Source of the DNA: Limnohabitans sp. Rim28
GTDB lineage: Bacteria; Pseudomonadota; Gammaproteobacteria; Burkholderiales; Burkholderiaceae_C
Direction of reading: 5' to 3'
Assembly: GCF_000293865.2 (NCBI RefSeq)
Contig: NZ_ALKN02000002.1
Location: forward strand, 186,001-250,000
DNA: 64,000 nucleotides
Position numbers and translations under genes: made by a program. The notes under the pieces are model-generated. The model did no database searches and was not told the DNA's origin. It worked only from the letters and a program-made list of their open reading frames with translations. Positions 35,213 to 42,557 of the stretch are shown piece after piece. Within the stretch, counting starts at the first letter, position 1, and the number at the start of each line of letters is the position of its first letter.

Positions 35213-36262
35213 ATGTTTTCGTCTCAAGCATTTTTAACGCGGTCATTCTCGGTGCTCGTTGTCGCATTTTTTTTGGTGGCCTGCGGCGGTTCAGGGTCAG
35301 GGCCTGATGCCACCACAGTCCCTGGCGCACAGACACCACCTGCTGACGGTGCGGTCGTACTTAAAACGCCTGTTTTGTCTTTCAACGACACGGGCCTTGA
35401 CGTAACCGATGGCGTCACAAGCAACGGCAGGTGGGGTGTTGAAAGCGCAGGCATCGATTGGGAATTTTCGCTGGACCAAGGCAGCAGTTGGACGCGCGGA
35501 TCTGGCGCTTCTTTCGCTGTGACAGGAGACGGCGCCAAAGTCATTTGGGTCCGCGCACGGGACGATGCCGGCAACAAGTCTGAGATCGTGCGCGTCAACT
35601 GTGTTTTAGACACGACACCACCCGCTGCTTTGGGCGTTGCCGGCCAAACCGAAGGGTTCACCAACAGCTTGAGACTCTCGGGTATAGAACCCGGTGCGCG
35701 CTGGGAGTATTCGCTAGATGAGCAACGCTCATGGGCTCCTGGTCAATGCAGCGCGCTGGGCATTTTGGGCAACAACCTGAGCCGCATCTGGTTGCGTCAA
35801 TTGGACTTGGCCGGCAACGCGTCTGGCGCCCAAGCTTTTGACTTGAAAAGCCCGACACTGGTCGCCCACGAGGCGTCAGGCAACCCATTGCAACCCAGTG
35901 TTTTGACGACGGGCTTGCAGACCTATTTGATCCATGGCGTTGTGGTGCGCGGAGATGCAGACTATGTCACTTGGAACATTCCCAAGGGTCAAAAGGTGCT
36001 GTCGGTCAAACTGGTGCAGTACGTGTCGGAAGATGCGATCGCCTTTTATGCATTGCAACGCAACAAGGTGTTTGACGCGGGCATCGATGTGTCGCGCATG
36101 CTGGTTTACGGCCACATGGGACCCAGTGATTTGGGGCGCAATGTGTTGGCCAATGTGCCCAAGTCGCAACTGGGTGAAGGTGCCATGACGCTGTGGTTCC
36201 AGCAAACCGGCCCCTTACCCACTCAGTATGCGATCGAAGTGGTGTTGGCCCCTGCAGATTGA
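35213..36262 (+). CDS. Hypothetical lipoprotein with Ig-like repeats
   Basis: With ATG 35213 the protein has a lipoprotein signal (VLVVAFFLVAC, Cys24). It then shows two repeated beta-type units: WEFSLDQGSSWTRGSG with VRARDDAGNKS, and WEYSLDEQRSWAPGQ with LRQLDLAGNASG; these resemble bacterial Ig-like domains (Big family) of surface proteins. The last 130 residues are different and of unknown fold. No enzyme motif is seen. Located after phoX and its terminator; a surface role in the Pho cluster is possible, but no function can be given. Confidence 0.7.
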   Translation: MFSSQAFLTRSFSVLVVAFFLVACGGSGSGPDATTVPGAQTPPADGAVVLKTPVLSFNDTGLDVTDGVTSNGRWGVESAGIDWEFSLDQGSSWTRGSGASFAVTGDGAKVIWVRARDDAGNKSEIVRVNCVLDTTPPAALGVAGQTEGFTNSLRLSGIEPGARWEYSLDEQRSWAPGQCSALGILGNNLSRIWLRQLDLAGNASGAQAFDLKSPTLVAHEASGNPLQPSVLTTGLQTYLIHGVVVRGDADYVTWNIPKGQKVLSVKLVQYVSEDAIAFYALQRNKVFDAGIDVSRMLVYGHMGPSDLGRNVLANVPKSQLGEGAMTLWFQQTGPLPTQYAIEVVLAPAD

Positions 36263-36290
36263 TTCAACAGCCTGAATGTGGCACTGACCA

Positions 36291-37070
36291 TTAACGAAAT
36301 TGCCACTTCACACCCAAGTTCAGCCTGTTGTTTCGTGGCTCGTAAGTGCCTCTGTCCACCCCAACCAAACTCACCCAATGGACATCCGAGTCGTCCACCC
36401 AAGTCCAGCGTGCATAGGGTTCGAGTTCACCTCGACGGGTTTGGAGCTTCTGACTGATTTGAAAGTAAGCACCCTTGCGCTGGGTATTGGTCACATCTTG
36501 CAAACTGGTATTCACTTGTGACAAGCGTGACACATGCTCTCCCCACAAGAGCCAGCCTGCGTCGACTGTCCAACGCTGATCACCAAGCGATTGCCAACGC
36601 ACGGGCAACCACACTTGGGTTGACAGGCGGTCATAGCCACCAAAACCCAGGCTGGTGGTGCCACGCAAAAAATTAGCATGACTGTGCAAAGCCAAGCCGA
36701 CCTGCCACTGAGGTTGGGATGTGGATGCTCTGAGCGCTCGCCAGCGGGTGTCGACGTTCAGCACCGAATCCAAACGCCCCGACGGAACGCTGTTGTAAGT
36801 TTGCAAGCCAACATGCGCATCGGCCTCCAAGGTGTAGGCGCCCAAACGCCGGCTTTGCCAGTGCAAGCCCAACTCAGGGCCTTTCAAGTTCATTTGCGGT
36901 TCGCTGTAATCCTGCCATCCAGCGCTCAGCTGCCACCCTCCCAAAGGGCCATCGGTCTGCGCTTGGGCCGAACCGATAGCCCCCAAAACCCACCCTGCTG
37001 CGCAAAGGCTCAGTGTGTGAGACACACCGAACAGACCCACACACCGAACGCCGCCAACCATTGAGAACAT
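36291..37070 (-). CDS. Probable outer-membrane beta-barrel protein
   Basis: A signal peptide (HTLSLCAAGWVLGAIGSAQAQ) is followed by alternating short amphipathic strands rich in Trp, Tyr and Gly (WQLSAGWQDYS, YTLEADAHVGLQTY, LALHSHANFLRGTTS), typical for a small barrel of about ten strands. The C terminus NRLNLGVKWQFR is barrel-like, though the final residue is Arg rather than aromatic. It is not a known family to me. A candidate PhoB box lies about 45 bases upstream on its strand. It may be a Pho-controlled porin-like protein. Convergent with the lipoprotein gene. Confidence 0.6.
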   Translation of the reverse strand: MFSMVGGVRCVGLFGVSHTLSLCAAGWVLGAIGSAQAQTDGPLGGWQLSAGWQDYSEPQMNLKGPELGLHWQSRRLGAYTLEADAHVGLQTYNSVPSGRLDSVLNVDTRWRALRASTSQPQWQVGLALHSHANFLRGTTSLGFGGYDRLSTQVWLPVRWQSLGDQRWTVDAGWLLWGEHVSRLSQVNTSLQDVTNTQRKGAYFQISQKLQTRRGELEPYARWTWVDDSDVHWVSLVGVDRGTYEPRNNRLNLGVKWQFR

Positions 37071-37112
37071 GAAAGCCCTTTCAACACCGTCAAGCCATTG
37101 TTCTGCAAGTGT

Positions 37113-37132
37113 TTGACAGCTTCACGACAAAG
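37113..37132 (-). promoter_or_regulatory. Candidate PhoB box before OMP gene
   Basis: On the minus strand CTTTGTCGTGAAGCTGTCAA shows GTCGT and GTCAA units 11 bases apart, about 45 bases before the OMP start. Confidence 0.4.
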
Positions 37133-37176
37133 GTCATGCAATGCATCATCTTGGGCTTTGACCCATCAGTTCGTTT

Positions 37177-37196
37177 TTGTCATTCAAATGACACAT
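37177..37196 (+). promoter_or_regulatory. Candidate PhoB box before gap-arsJ-arsR
   Basis: TTGTCATTCAAATGACACAT contains GTCAT and GACAC exactly 11 bases apart, the same arrangement as at ppk and the second HD gene. It also forms an imperfect palindrome. A TATTCAT possible -10 follows at about 37215. Confidence 0.55.
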
Positions 37197-37215
37197 TGAC
37201 ACCCCACAATTCCAT

Positions 37216-37226
37216 ATTCATCGAAT
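37216..37226. promoter_or_regulatory. Possible ArsR operator
   Basis: ATTC-ATC-GAAT is a short palindrome overlapping the possible -10 element of the ars operon. Short inverted repeats of ATTC/GAAT type are common in ArsR-family sites. Weak on its own. Confidence 0.3.
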
Positions 37227-37244
37227 CAAAGAAACGGAATCGCC

Positions 37245-38288
37245 ATGAAAGTCGGAATCAACGGTATGGGCCGCATTGGCCGTTTGGCCTTGCGTGCGGC
37301 CATGGGCGCAGCCGAGCGCCAACTGGACGACCCGCGCGCAGGCAACCGTCTGGAGGTGGTGCACCTGAACGAACTCAAGGGCGGCGCAGCGGCCACCGCG
37401 CATTTGCTGGCCTTTGACAGCGTACAAGGCAAATGGCGAGAGCGCATCGAGGCAGAGGGAGACAGCCAGATCCGAATAGGTGAGCGCACACTCTCATTTT
37501 CTTCTCACGCCAACCCGGCCGACATCCCTTGGGGCGACCTGGGCGTGGATGTGGTGCTGGAGTGCACCGGCAAGTTTTTGACGCCCGAAACCATCCAAGG
37601 CCACTTGGCCCGGGGTGCCAAACGCGTCATCGTGGCAGCGCCCATCAAGTTGGGCGATGTGCTGAACATCGTGGTGGGCATCAACCACACGCTCTACAAC
37701 CCGGCCAGAGACCGCATCGTCACGGCCGCATCCTGCACCACCAACTGCCTGGCTCCGGTGGTCAAAGTCGTGCACGAAGCCATTGGCATCAAGCATGGCC
37801 AAATCACCACCATCCACGACCCAACCAACACCAACTTGGTGGTGGACGCGCCACACAAAGACCTGCGCCGCGCCCGCAGCGCCATGGTGAGCCTGGCCCC
37901 CACCACCACCGGCAGCGCCACGGCGATTGCCCTGATTTACCCCGAGCTCAAAGGCAAGCTCAACGGCCACGCGGTGCGTGCCCCAGTGCTCAATGCGTCG
38001 CTCACCGACTGCGTGTTCGAGATGAAACGCGAAACCAGCGCCGAAGAAGTCAATGCCTTGTTTGCCGAAGCCGCACGCGGCCCACTGGCGGGCATTTTGG
38101 GTTACGAGGAACGCCCCTTGGTGAGCGTGGACTACGCCCGCGACACACGCAGCGCCATCGTGGACGCGCTGTCCACCATGGTCACCGACGGCACGCTGCT
38201 CAAGATCTACGCCTGGTACGACAACGAAATGGGCTACGCCTGCCGCATGGTCGATTTGGCCTGCCACATGAACGAGGTGGGCATCTGA
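37245..38288 (+). CDS. gap: ArsJ-associated glyceraldehyde-3-phosphate dehydrogenase
   Basis: A full GAPDH: NAD-binding [18 protein letters not shown], catalytic Cys in [14 protein letters not shown] and the C-terminal [15 protein letters not shown]. In ars operons this paralogue uses arsenate in place of phosphate to make 1-arseno-3-phosphoglycerate, which ArsJ exports. The sequence itself does not differ in active site from a normal glycolytic enzyme; assignment rests on the gene pair with arsJ (one base apart). Confidence 0.9.
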   Translation: MKVGINGMGRIGRLALRAAMGAAERQLDDPRAGNRLEVVHLNELKGGAAATAHLLAFDSVQGKWRERIEAEGDSQIRIGERTLSFSSHANPADIPWGDLGVDVVLECTGKFLTPETIQGHLARGAKRVIVAAPIKLGDVLNIVVGINHTLYNPARDRIVTAASCTTNCLAPVVKVVHEAIGIKHGQITTIHDPTNTNLVVDAPHKDLRRARSAMVSLAPTTTGSATAIALIYPELKGKLNGHAVRAPVLNASLTDCVFEMKRETSAEEVNALFAEAARGPLAGILGYEERPLVSVDYARDTRSAIVDALSTMVTDGTLLKIYAWYDNEMGYACRMVDLACHMNEVGI

Positions 38289-38289
38289 G

Positions 38290-39570
38290 ATGAACGCGGC
38301 TGAACGCCATGACGGCATCGTCACCGCCGCAGAGCGGAACTACGGCATCGTGACCGCCGCCTATTGGGGCTTCACCCTGACCGACGGCGCTTTGCGCATG
38401 TTGGTGCTGCTGCACTTTTACAAGCTGGGTTACTCCCCGTTCACGCTGGCCTTTTTGTTCTTGCTCTACGAAGGTGCGGGCGTGCTGGCCAACCTGATCG
38501 GCGGCTGGTTGGCAACGCGCTTTGGCATTGCCCGCATGCTCACGGTGGGCTTGGTCACACAAATCATCGGCTTTGGTTTGCTCTCGGCCTTGCAACCGGA
38601 CTGGACAGCGGCCATGTCGGTGGCCTGGGTGGTGCTGGCGCAAGGCATTTGCGGTGTGGCCAAAGACTTGACCAAGACCGCCAGCAAGTCGGCCATCAAG
38701 ATCACCCAGGCGCAAGCCAAAGACACGGGCAACGGCCAACTCTTCAAGTGGGTGGCCTGGTTCACCGGCAGCAAAAACGCCATGAAGGGCTTTGGATTTT
38801 TTTTGGGTGGTTTGCTGCTCGAGACGCTGGGTTTTCAGGGCTCGCTGTGGGCCATGGCCGGCCTGCTCGCCTTGGTGCTGCTGGGTGTGGTGACCAGCTT
38901 GCCGCCCATGATGGGCAAGAGCAAGCCTTCTGGCTCGGCCAAAGAGTTGTTTGCCAAAAACCCGGGCATCAACGCTTTGGCCGCCGCGCGCGTGGCTTTG
39001 TTTGGGGCGCGTGATGTGTGGTTTGTGGTGGGCGTGCCGGTGTTCTTGTATTCGGTGGGCTGGACCTTCACCATGGTGGGCGGCTTTTTGGCGGCCTGGA
39101 CGATTGGCTATGGCTTGGTGCAGGCGCTGGCGCCACAGATCGTGCGGCGCAGCGCCGATGGACTGAGCCATGAGGTGCCTGCAGCGCGTTGGTGGTCGGC
39201 CGTGCTGGCGGTCATTCCGCTGGGCATTGCGGCAGCCGTGTGGCTGCAAGCGCCGCAACTGGAATGGTGGGTGGTGGGGGGGCTGAGTTTGTTTGGCTTT
39301 GCTTTTGCCATCAATTCGTCGGTGCACAGCTATTTGGTGCTGGCCTATGCCGGCTCTGAAAAAGCGGCCGAAGACGTGGGCTTTTATTACGCGGCCAATG
39401 CGCTGGGCCGCTTCATGGGCACCTTGTTGTCGGGCTTGCTTTACCAATGGGGCGGCTTGTTGTACGCGCTGCTGGGCTCGGCCCTGATGCTGGCGGCGTG
39501 CTGGCTGGCCACGCTGCGCTTGCCCATGGGCCTGCTGACACACAGCGCTGCAGAAAAGGTGGCACCATGA
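38290..39570 (+). CDS. arsJ: ArsJ, organoarsenical efflux MFS transporter
   Basis: A 426-residue MFS protein with ArsJ-specific regions GVAKDLTKTASKSAIK, WFTGSKNAMKGFGFFLGG and DVGFYYAANALGRFMGTLLSG. It exports 1-arseno-3-phosphoglycerate made by the preceding GAPDH, so that arsenate is expelled without reduction. The N terminus contains a short duplication (DGIVTAAERN and YGIVTAAYW), also visible in DNA. It overlaps arsR by ATGA. Confidence 0.93.
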   Translation: MNAAERHDGIVTAAERNYGIVTAAYWGFTLTDGALRMLVLLHFYKLGYSPFTLAFLFLLYEGAGVLANLIGGWLATRFGIARMLTVGLVTQIIGFGLLSALQPDWTAAMSVAWVVLAQGICGVAKDLTKTASKSAIKITQAQAKDTGNGQLFKWVAWFTGSKNAMKGFGFFLGGLLLETLGFQGSLWAMAGLLALVLLGVVTSLPPMMGKSKPSGSAKELFAKNPGINALAAARVALFGARDVWFVVGVPVFLYSVGWTFTMVGGFLAAWTIGYGLVQALAPQIVRRSADGLSHEVPAARWWSAVLAVIPLGIAAAVWLQAPQLEWWVVGGLSLFGFAFAINSSVHSYLVLAYAGSEKAAEDVGFYYAANALGRFMGTLLSGLLYQWGGLLYALLGSALMLAACWLATLRLPMGLLTHSAAEKVAP

Positions 39571-39926
39571 ACCCGGTATCTTTATTCAGCGTCATGGACG
39601 AGGACGTGGCCGTCAAGGCCTTGGCGGCGTTGGCGCAAAGCTCGCGCCTCAAAGTGTTTCGCGCCATTGTGGGCGCGGGGCCCGAGGGCGTTCAGCCCGG
39701 GCAACTGTCTGCAGCGCTCGACATTCCGGCCAACACACTGTCGTTTCACCTCAAAGAATTGCACCACGCCGCCTTGGTCAGCGTGCAACGCGAAGGCCGC
39801 TTTTTGCGCTACCGCGCCGACCTGAGCGCCATGCAAAGCCTGATGGACTTTTTGACCGCCCACTGCTGCCAAGGCGTGCCTTGTGGCGATATGCTCAATT
39901 TGGCTTGCGAACCAGCCCGCTGCTGA
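39567..39926 (+). CDS. arsR: ArsR-family repressor
   Basis: A winged-helix regulator with SSRLKVFRAIVGAG, ALDIPANTLSFHLKELHHAALV and a Cys-rich C terminus (HCCQGVPCGDML, then CEPARC) suited to bind arsenite. The gene is last in gap-arsJ-arsR, so it is made together with the pump and should feed back on the promoter. Start by ATGA coupling with arsJ. Confidence 0.9.
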   Translation: MNPVSLFSVMDEDVAVKALAALAQSSRLKVFRAIVGAGPEGVQPGQLSAALDIPANTLSFHLKELHHAALVSVQREGRFLRYRADLSAMQSLMDFLTAHCCQGVPCGDMLNLACEPARC

Positions 39927-39962
39927 AGATGAAAGCCGAGCACAAAGGAAACTTTGTCTGGC

Positions 39963-39993
39963 TCTTCATCCAACTTTCATTCTTCCGTCACAT
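39963..39993 (+). promoter_or_regulatory. Candidate PhoB-box array before ppx
   Basis: TTCAT (39965), TTCAT (39976) and GTCAC (39987) are spaced 11 bases each. The array ends 37 bases before the ppx ATG. Confidence 0.6.
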
Positions 39994-40029
39994 AATCTGC
40001 ACCTTCACTGCCCACCCACATCGCCGCCC

Positions 40030-41532
40030 ATGCAAACCCGATCCCTTTACGCTGCCATTGACTTGGGTTCCAACAGTTTTCGCTTGGAAATTGGGCAAAT
40101 GGACCTTGGCCAACTGCGCCGTGTGGAATACATCAAAGAAACCGTGCGCCAAGGCAACGGTCTGGATGCCGACCGGAACTTGACGTTGGAAGCCATGGAG
40201 CGCGGTTGGGAATGCTTGGCCCGCTTTGGTGAGCGCATTGCGGGCTTCAAACCCAGCCAGGTACGTGCCGTGGCCACACAAACCTTGCGCGAAGCCCGCA
40301 ACCGGGATGTGTTTTTGGCCAAGGCCAAACAGATTTTGGGTTTCCCGATTGAAGTCATTGCCGGCCGCGAAGAGGCGCGCTTGATTTATTTGGGCGTTTC
40401 ACACCTCTTGCCGCAATCTGCTGAACGTCGATTGGTGGTGGACATTGGTGGCCGTTCAACCGAGATGATTTTGGGCCAGCAGGAAACCGCCAGCACGATG
40501 GAGTCTTACCGGGTGGGCAGTGTGGCTTGGTCCATGAAGTACTTTCCGGATGGCTTGTGGACCGCATCCAGCTTCAAGGCCGCCGAAATCGCAGCCAAAG
40601 CGGTTTTGGACGAAGCCCAAATATTGTTCAGCAAGGACCAATGGGACCGCTGCTACGGTTCATCGGGTACGGTGGGCGCGGTAACGGACATACTGAGCGC
40701 CGCGGGATGGCCAGAAGGCCAAGTCACACGTGACGGTTTGGCTTGGCTCAAAGAGCGATTGATCAAAGCCCAAAAAATGGACAACCTCCGCTTGGAGGGC
40801 ATCAAGGAGGACCGCAGACCCGTCATTGGTGGTGGTTTGGCCGTCCTGCAAGCGGTGTTTGACTTGTTGCAAATCAACGAAATGCACGCCGCACAAGGGG
40901 CGCTCAGGCACGGGGCTTTATACGACTTGATTGACCGTGAAAGCACGCACGATGTGCGGTCTTCGATGGTGGATTCCCTGGCGCAACGTTTTGGCGTTGA
41001 CAAATTGCAAGCAGATCGCGTTTCAAAGACTGCGCAAATGGTTTTGTCGTCCTTGCTGGCCACAACGGTTGCCGGTATGGAAGGCGATCACCAGCGCTTG
41101 TTCAAAAAACTGCACTGGGCATGCCAAGTGCATGAAACAGGCATGCGCATTTCGCACAGCGATTACCACAAGCATGGCGCCTATATTTTGGACAACACCG
41201 ACCTGCCCGGCTTTACTTTGGACGAGTTGCACCGCTTGAGCCAACTGGTGCTGGGGCACCGCGGCAAATTGCGCAAACTCGACTCAGAATTGGAAGACCT
41301 CAGCTTTGTGCAACAACTGATGGCCTTGCGCTTGGCGGTCATTCTTTGCCACGCTCGGCGCGACCCGGATTTGTCTGGCTTGCAATTTGAGTTCAATGCC
41401 GCACGGCGAACGGCCCAAGTGAACATCGGTGCCGAATGGGCAGAGCTTTGGCCTCAATCCGCCCATTTGCTGCGCGAAGAAAAGTCGGCTTGGCAAAAAA
41501 CAGACTGGGCCTTTGGGGTGTATCTGGACTGA
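40030..41532 (+). CDS. ppx: Exopolyphosphatase (Ppx/GppA)
   Basis: N-terminal ASKHA fold: LYAAIDLGSNSFRLEIG with DIGGRSTEMILG and GSSGTVGAV in the middle, as in Ppx/GppA enzymes, followed by the C-terminal HD-like helical domain (HETGMRISHSDYHKHGAYIL). It removes terminal phosphate from polyphosphate, or guanosine pentaphosphate. ATG 40030 is chosen as it begins at the conserved start of the fold; a longer frame overlaps arsR and the PhoB array. The counterpart ppk is 1 kb further on the opposite strand. Confidence 0.93.
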   Translation: MQTRSLYAAIDLGSNSFRLEIGQMDLGQLRRVEYIKETVRQGNGLDADRNLTLEAMERGWECLARFGERIAGFKPSQVRAVATQTLREARNRDVFLAKAKQILGFPIEVIAGREEARLIYLGVSHLLPQSAERRLVVDIGGRSTEMILGQQETASTMESYRVGSVAWSMKYFPDGLWTASSFKAAEIAAKAVLDEAQILFSKDQWDRCYGSSGTVGAVTDILSAAGWPEGQVTRDGLAWLKERLIKAQKMDNLRLEGIKEDRRPVIGGGLAVLQAVFDLLQINEMHAAQGALRHGALYDLIDRESTHDVRSSMVDSLAQRFGVDKLQADRVSKTAQMVLSSLLATTVAGMEGDHQRLFKKLHWACQVHETGMRISHSDYHKHGAYILDNTDLPGFTLDELHRLSQLVLGHRGKLRKLDSELEDLSFVQQLMALRLAVILCHARRDPDLSGLQFEFNAARRTAQVNIGAEWAELWPQSAHLLREEKSAWQKTDWAFGVYLD

Positions 41533-41590
41533 GTGCTGGATCACACTTGACCATGCCAACATGAGCGACAGTGTGCTTGTCAATTGATTT

Positions 41591-41619
41591 TTAACGGTAT
41601 AAACTGTATGCACCGTTAA
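41591..41619. promoter_or_regulatory. Inverted repeat before RHH-like gene
   Basis: TTAACGGT (41591-41598) and ACCGTTAA (41612-41619) form a perfect 8-bp inverted repeat with a 13-base spacer, 18 bases before the ATG. It is a likely operator, perhaps for the encoded DNA-binding protein itself. Confidence 0.5.
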
Positions 41620-41637
41620 TTTCAAGGTATACACACC

Positions 41638-42084
41638 ATGGCACAAACCCCCTCGAACACGGCCGCTCAAAAGCGCCCTGTCACCAAGACCACCCCAGCT
41701 GCGGCAGCCCCCAAAGCTGTGAAAGCTGCGTCCAAGCCACCGGCCAAGCCTGCGACCAAGACCCCAGCCAAATCGGCCGCGCCTGTTGACAAGACGGTCA
41801 TCCCTCCAGCCCCAACGGCAGCACCAAAAACAAGCACGACACCCGCCAAGCCTGCCAAGGAAAAAAAGGTCAAAGTGGTGCGTGACAGCTTCACTCTGCC
41901 CAAAACCGAGTTGCTGCAAATTGCCGACATGAAAAAACGCGCCATGGCATTGGGCGTTGAAGTGAAAAAGAGCGAGTTGATCCGTGCAGGCCTTCAAGCA
42001 CTGAGCACCATGACCGACGCGCCTTTCAAGAAAGCGCTGGGCAACGTGCCCACCATCAAAACCGGCAGACCCGCCAAGGGCTGA
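41638..42084 (+). CDS. Ala/Lys/Pro-rich protein with RHH-like C terminus
   Basis: The first 75 residues are an Ala/Lys/Pro/Thr-rich tail (AAPKAVKAASKPPAKPATK), like histone H1-like bacterial proteins. The last 65 residues (VRDSFTLPKTELLQIADMKKRAMALGVEVKKSELIRAGL) read like a ribbon-helix-helix DNA-binding domain: strand, helix, turn, helix. Function unknown; probably a nucleoid-associated or regulatory protein. Located between ppx and sixA, convergent with sixA by six bases. Confidence 0.65.
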   Translation: MAQTPSNTAAQKRPVTKTTPAAAAPKAVKAASKPPAKPATKTPAKSAAPVDKTVIPPAPTAAPKTSTTPAKPAKEKKVKVVRDSFTLPKTELLQIADMKKRAMALGVEVKKSELIRAGLQALSTMTDAPFKKALGNVPTIKTGRPAKG

Positions 42085-42090
42085 TCAGCC

Positions 42091-42552
42091 TCAGAGCATC
42101 TCGGGGCCCGTCACTGACATCAGCACGGTCTGGCCTTGGCCATCGCGTTGTCGGTGTCGCAACCACCACACCGACCCTTTTCGAATGGCGCAGGCCTCTT
42201 CAGGCATGCCCAGCAATTGCGCCACAACACCGCCCAATGCAGGCTGATGGCCCACCAACAACACTGGGTACTTGGCATCGGGCCAACCCGAAGTCTCCAA
42301 AATATCTTGCACCGTGGCGCCAGGTGACAAAGCATCGCGCACTTTGTACTTGCGCTTTAAGGCCTGCACGGTTTGCTCGGCCCTGACGGCTGGGCTGCTC
42401 AAAACCCGAGTCCCCTGCGGCAAATGGGCGTCCAGCCAAACCGACATGCGATCGGCCTGCTTGCGGCCCCGAGGCGTCAAGGCCCTGAGCATGTCCTCCT
42501 CACCCGACTCGGCTTCGTGGGCTTCGGCATGTCGCCAAATGATCAAATCCAT
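42091..42552 (-). CDS. sixA: SixA-like phosphohistidine phosphatase
   Basis: The short histidine-phosphatase starts MDLIIWRHAEA, with catalytic RHAEA, and keeps LLVGHQPAL with the second His. SixA removes phosphate from phosphohistidine (ArcB HPt in E. coli). It begins just after the ppk stop, in a ppk-sixA operon. ATG 42552 chosen; a TTG at 42561 overlaps ppk. Confidence 0.88.
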   Translation of the reverse strand: MDLIIWRHAEAHEAESGEEDMLRALTPRGRKQADRMSVWLDAHLPQGTRVLSSPAVRAEQTVQALKRKYKVRDALSPGATVQDILETSGWPDAKYPVLLVGHQPALGGVVAQLLGMPEEACAIRKGSVWWLRHRQRDGQGQTVLMSVTGPEML

Positions 42553-42557
42553 GACAT

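Noticed and set aside
37245..38288. Housekeeping glycolytic GAPDH
   Set aside because: It is one base from arsJ and in operon with arsR; this linkage is characteristic of the arsenate-specific paralogue.
38200..39543. 447-codon minus-strand frame opposite arsJ
   Set aside because: Gln/His/Arg-rich shadow of the ArsJ gene with no domain.
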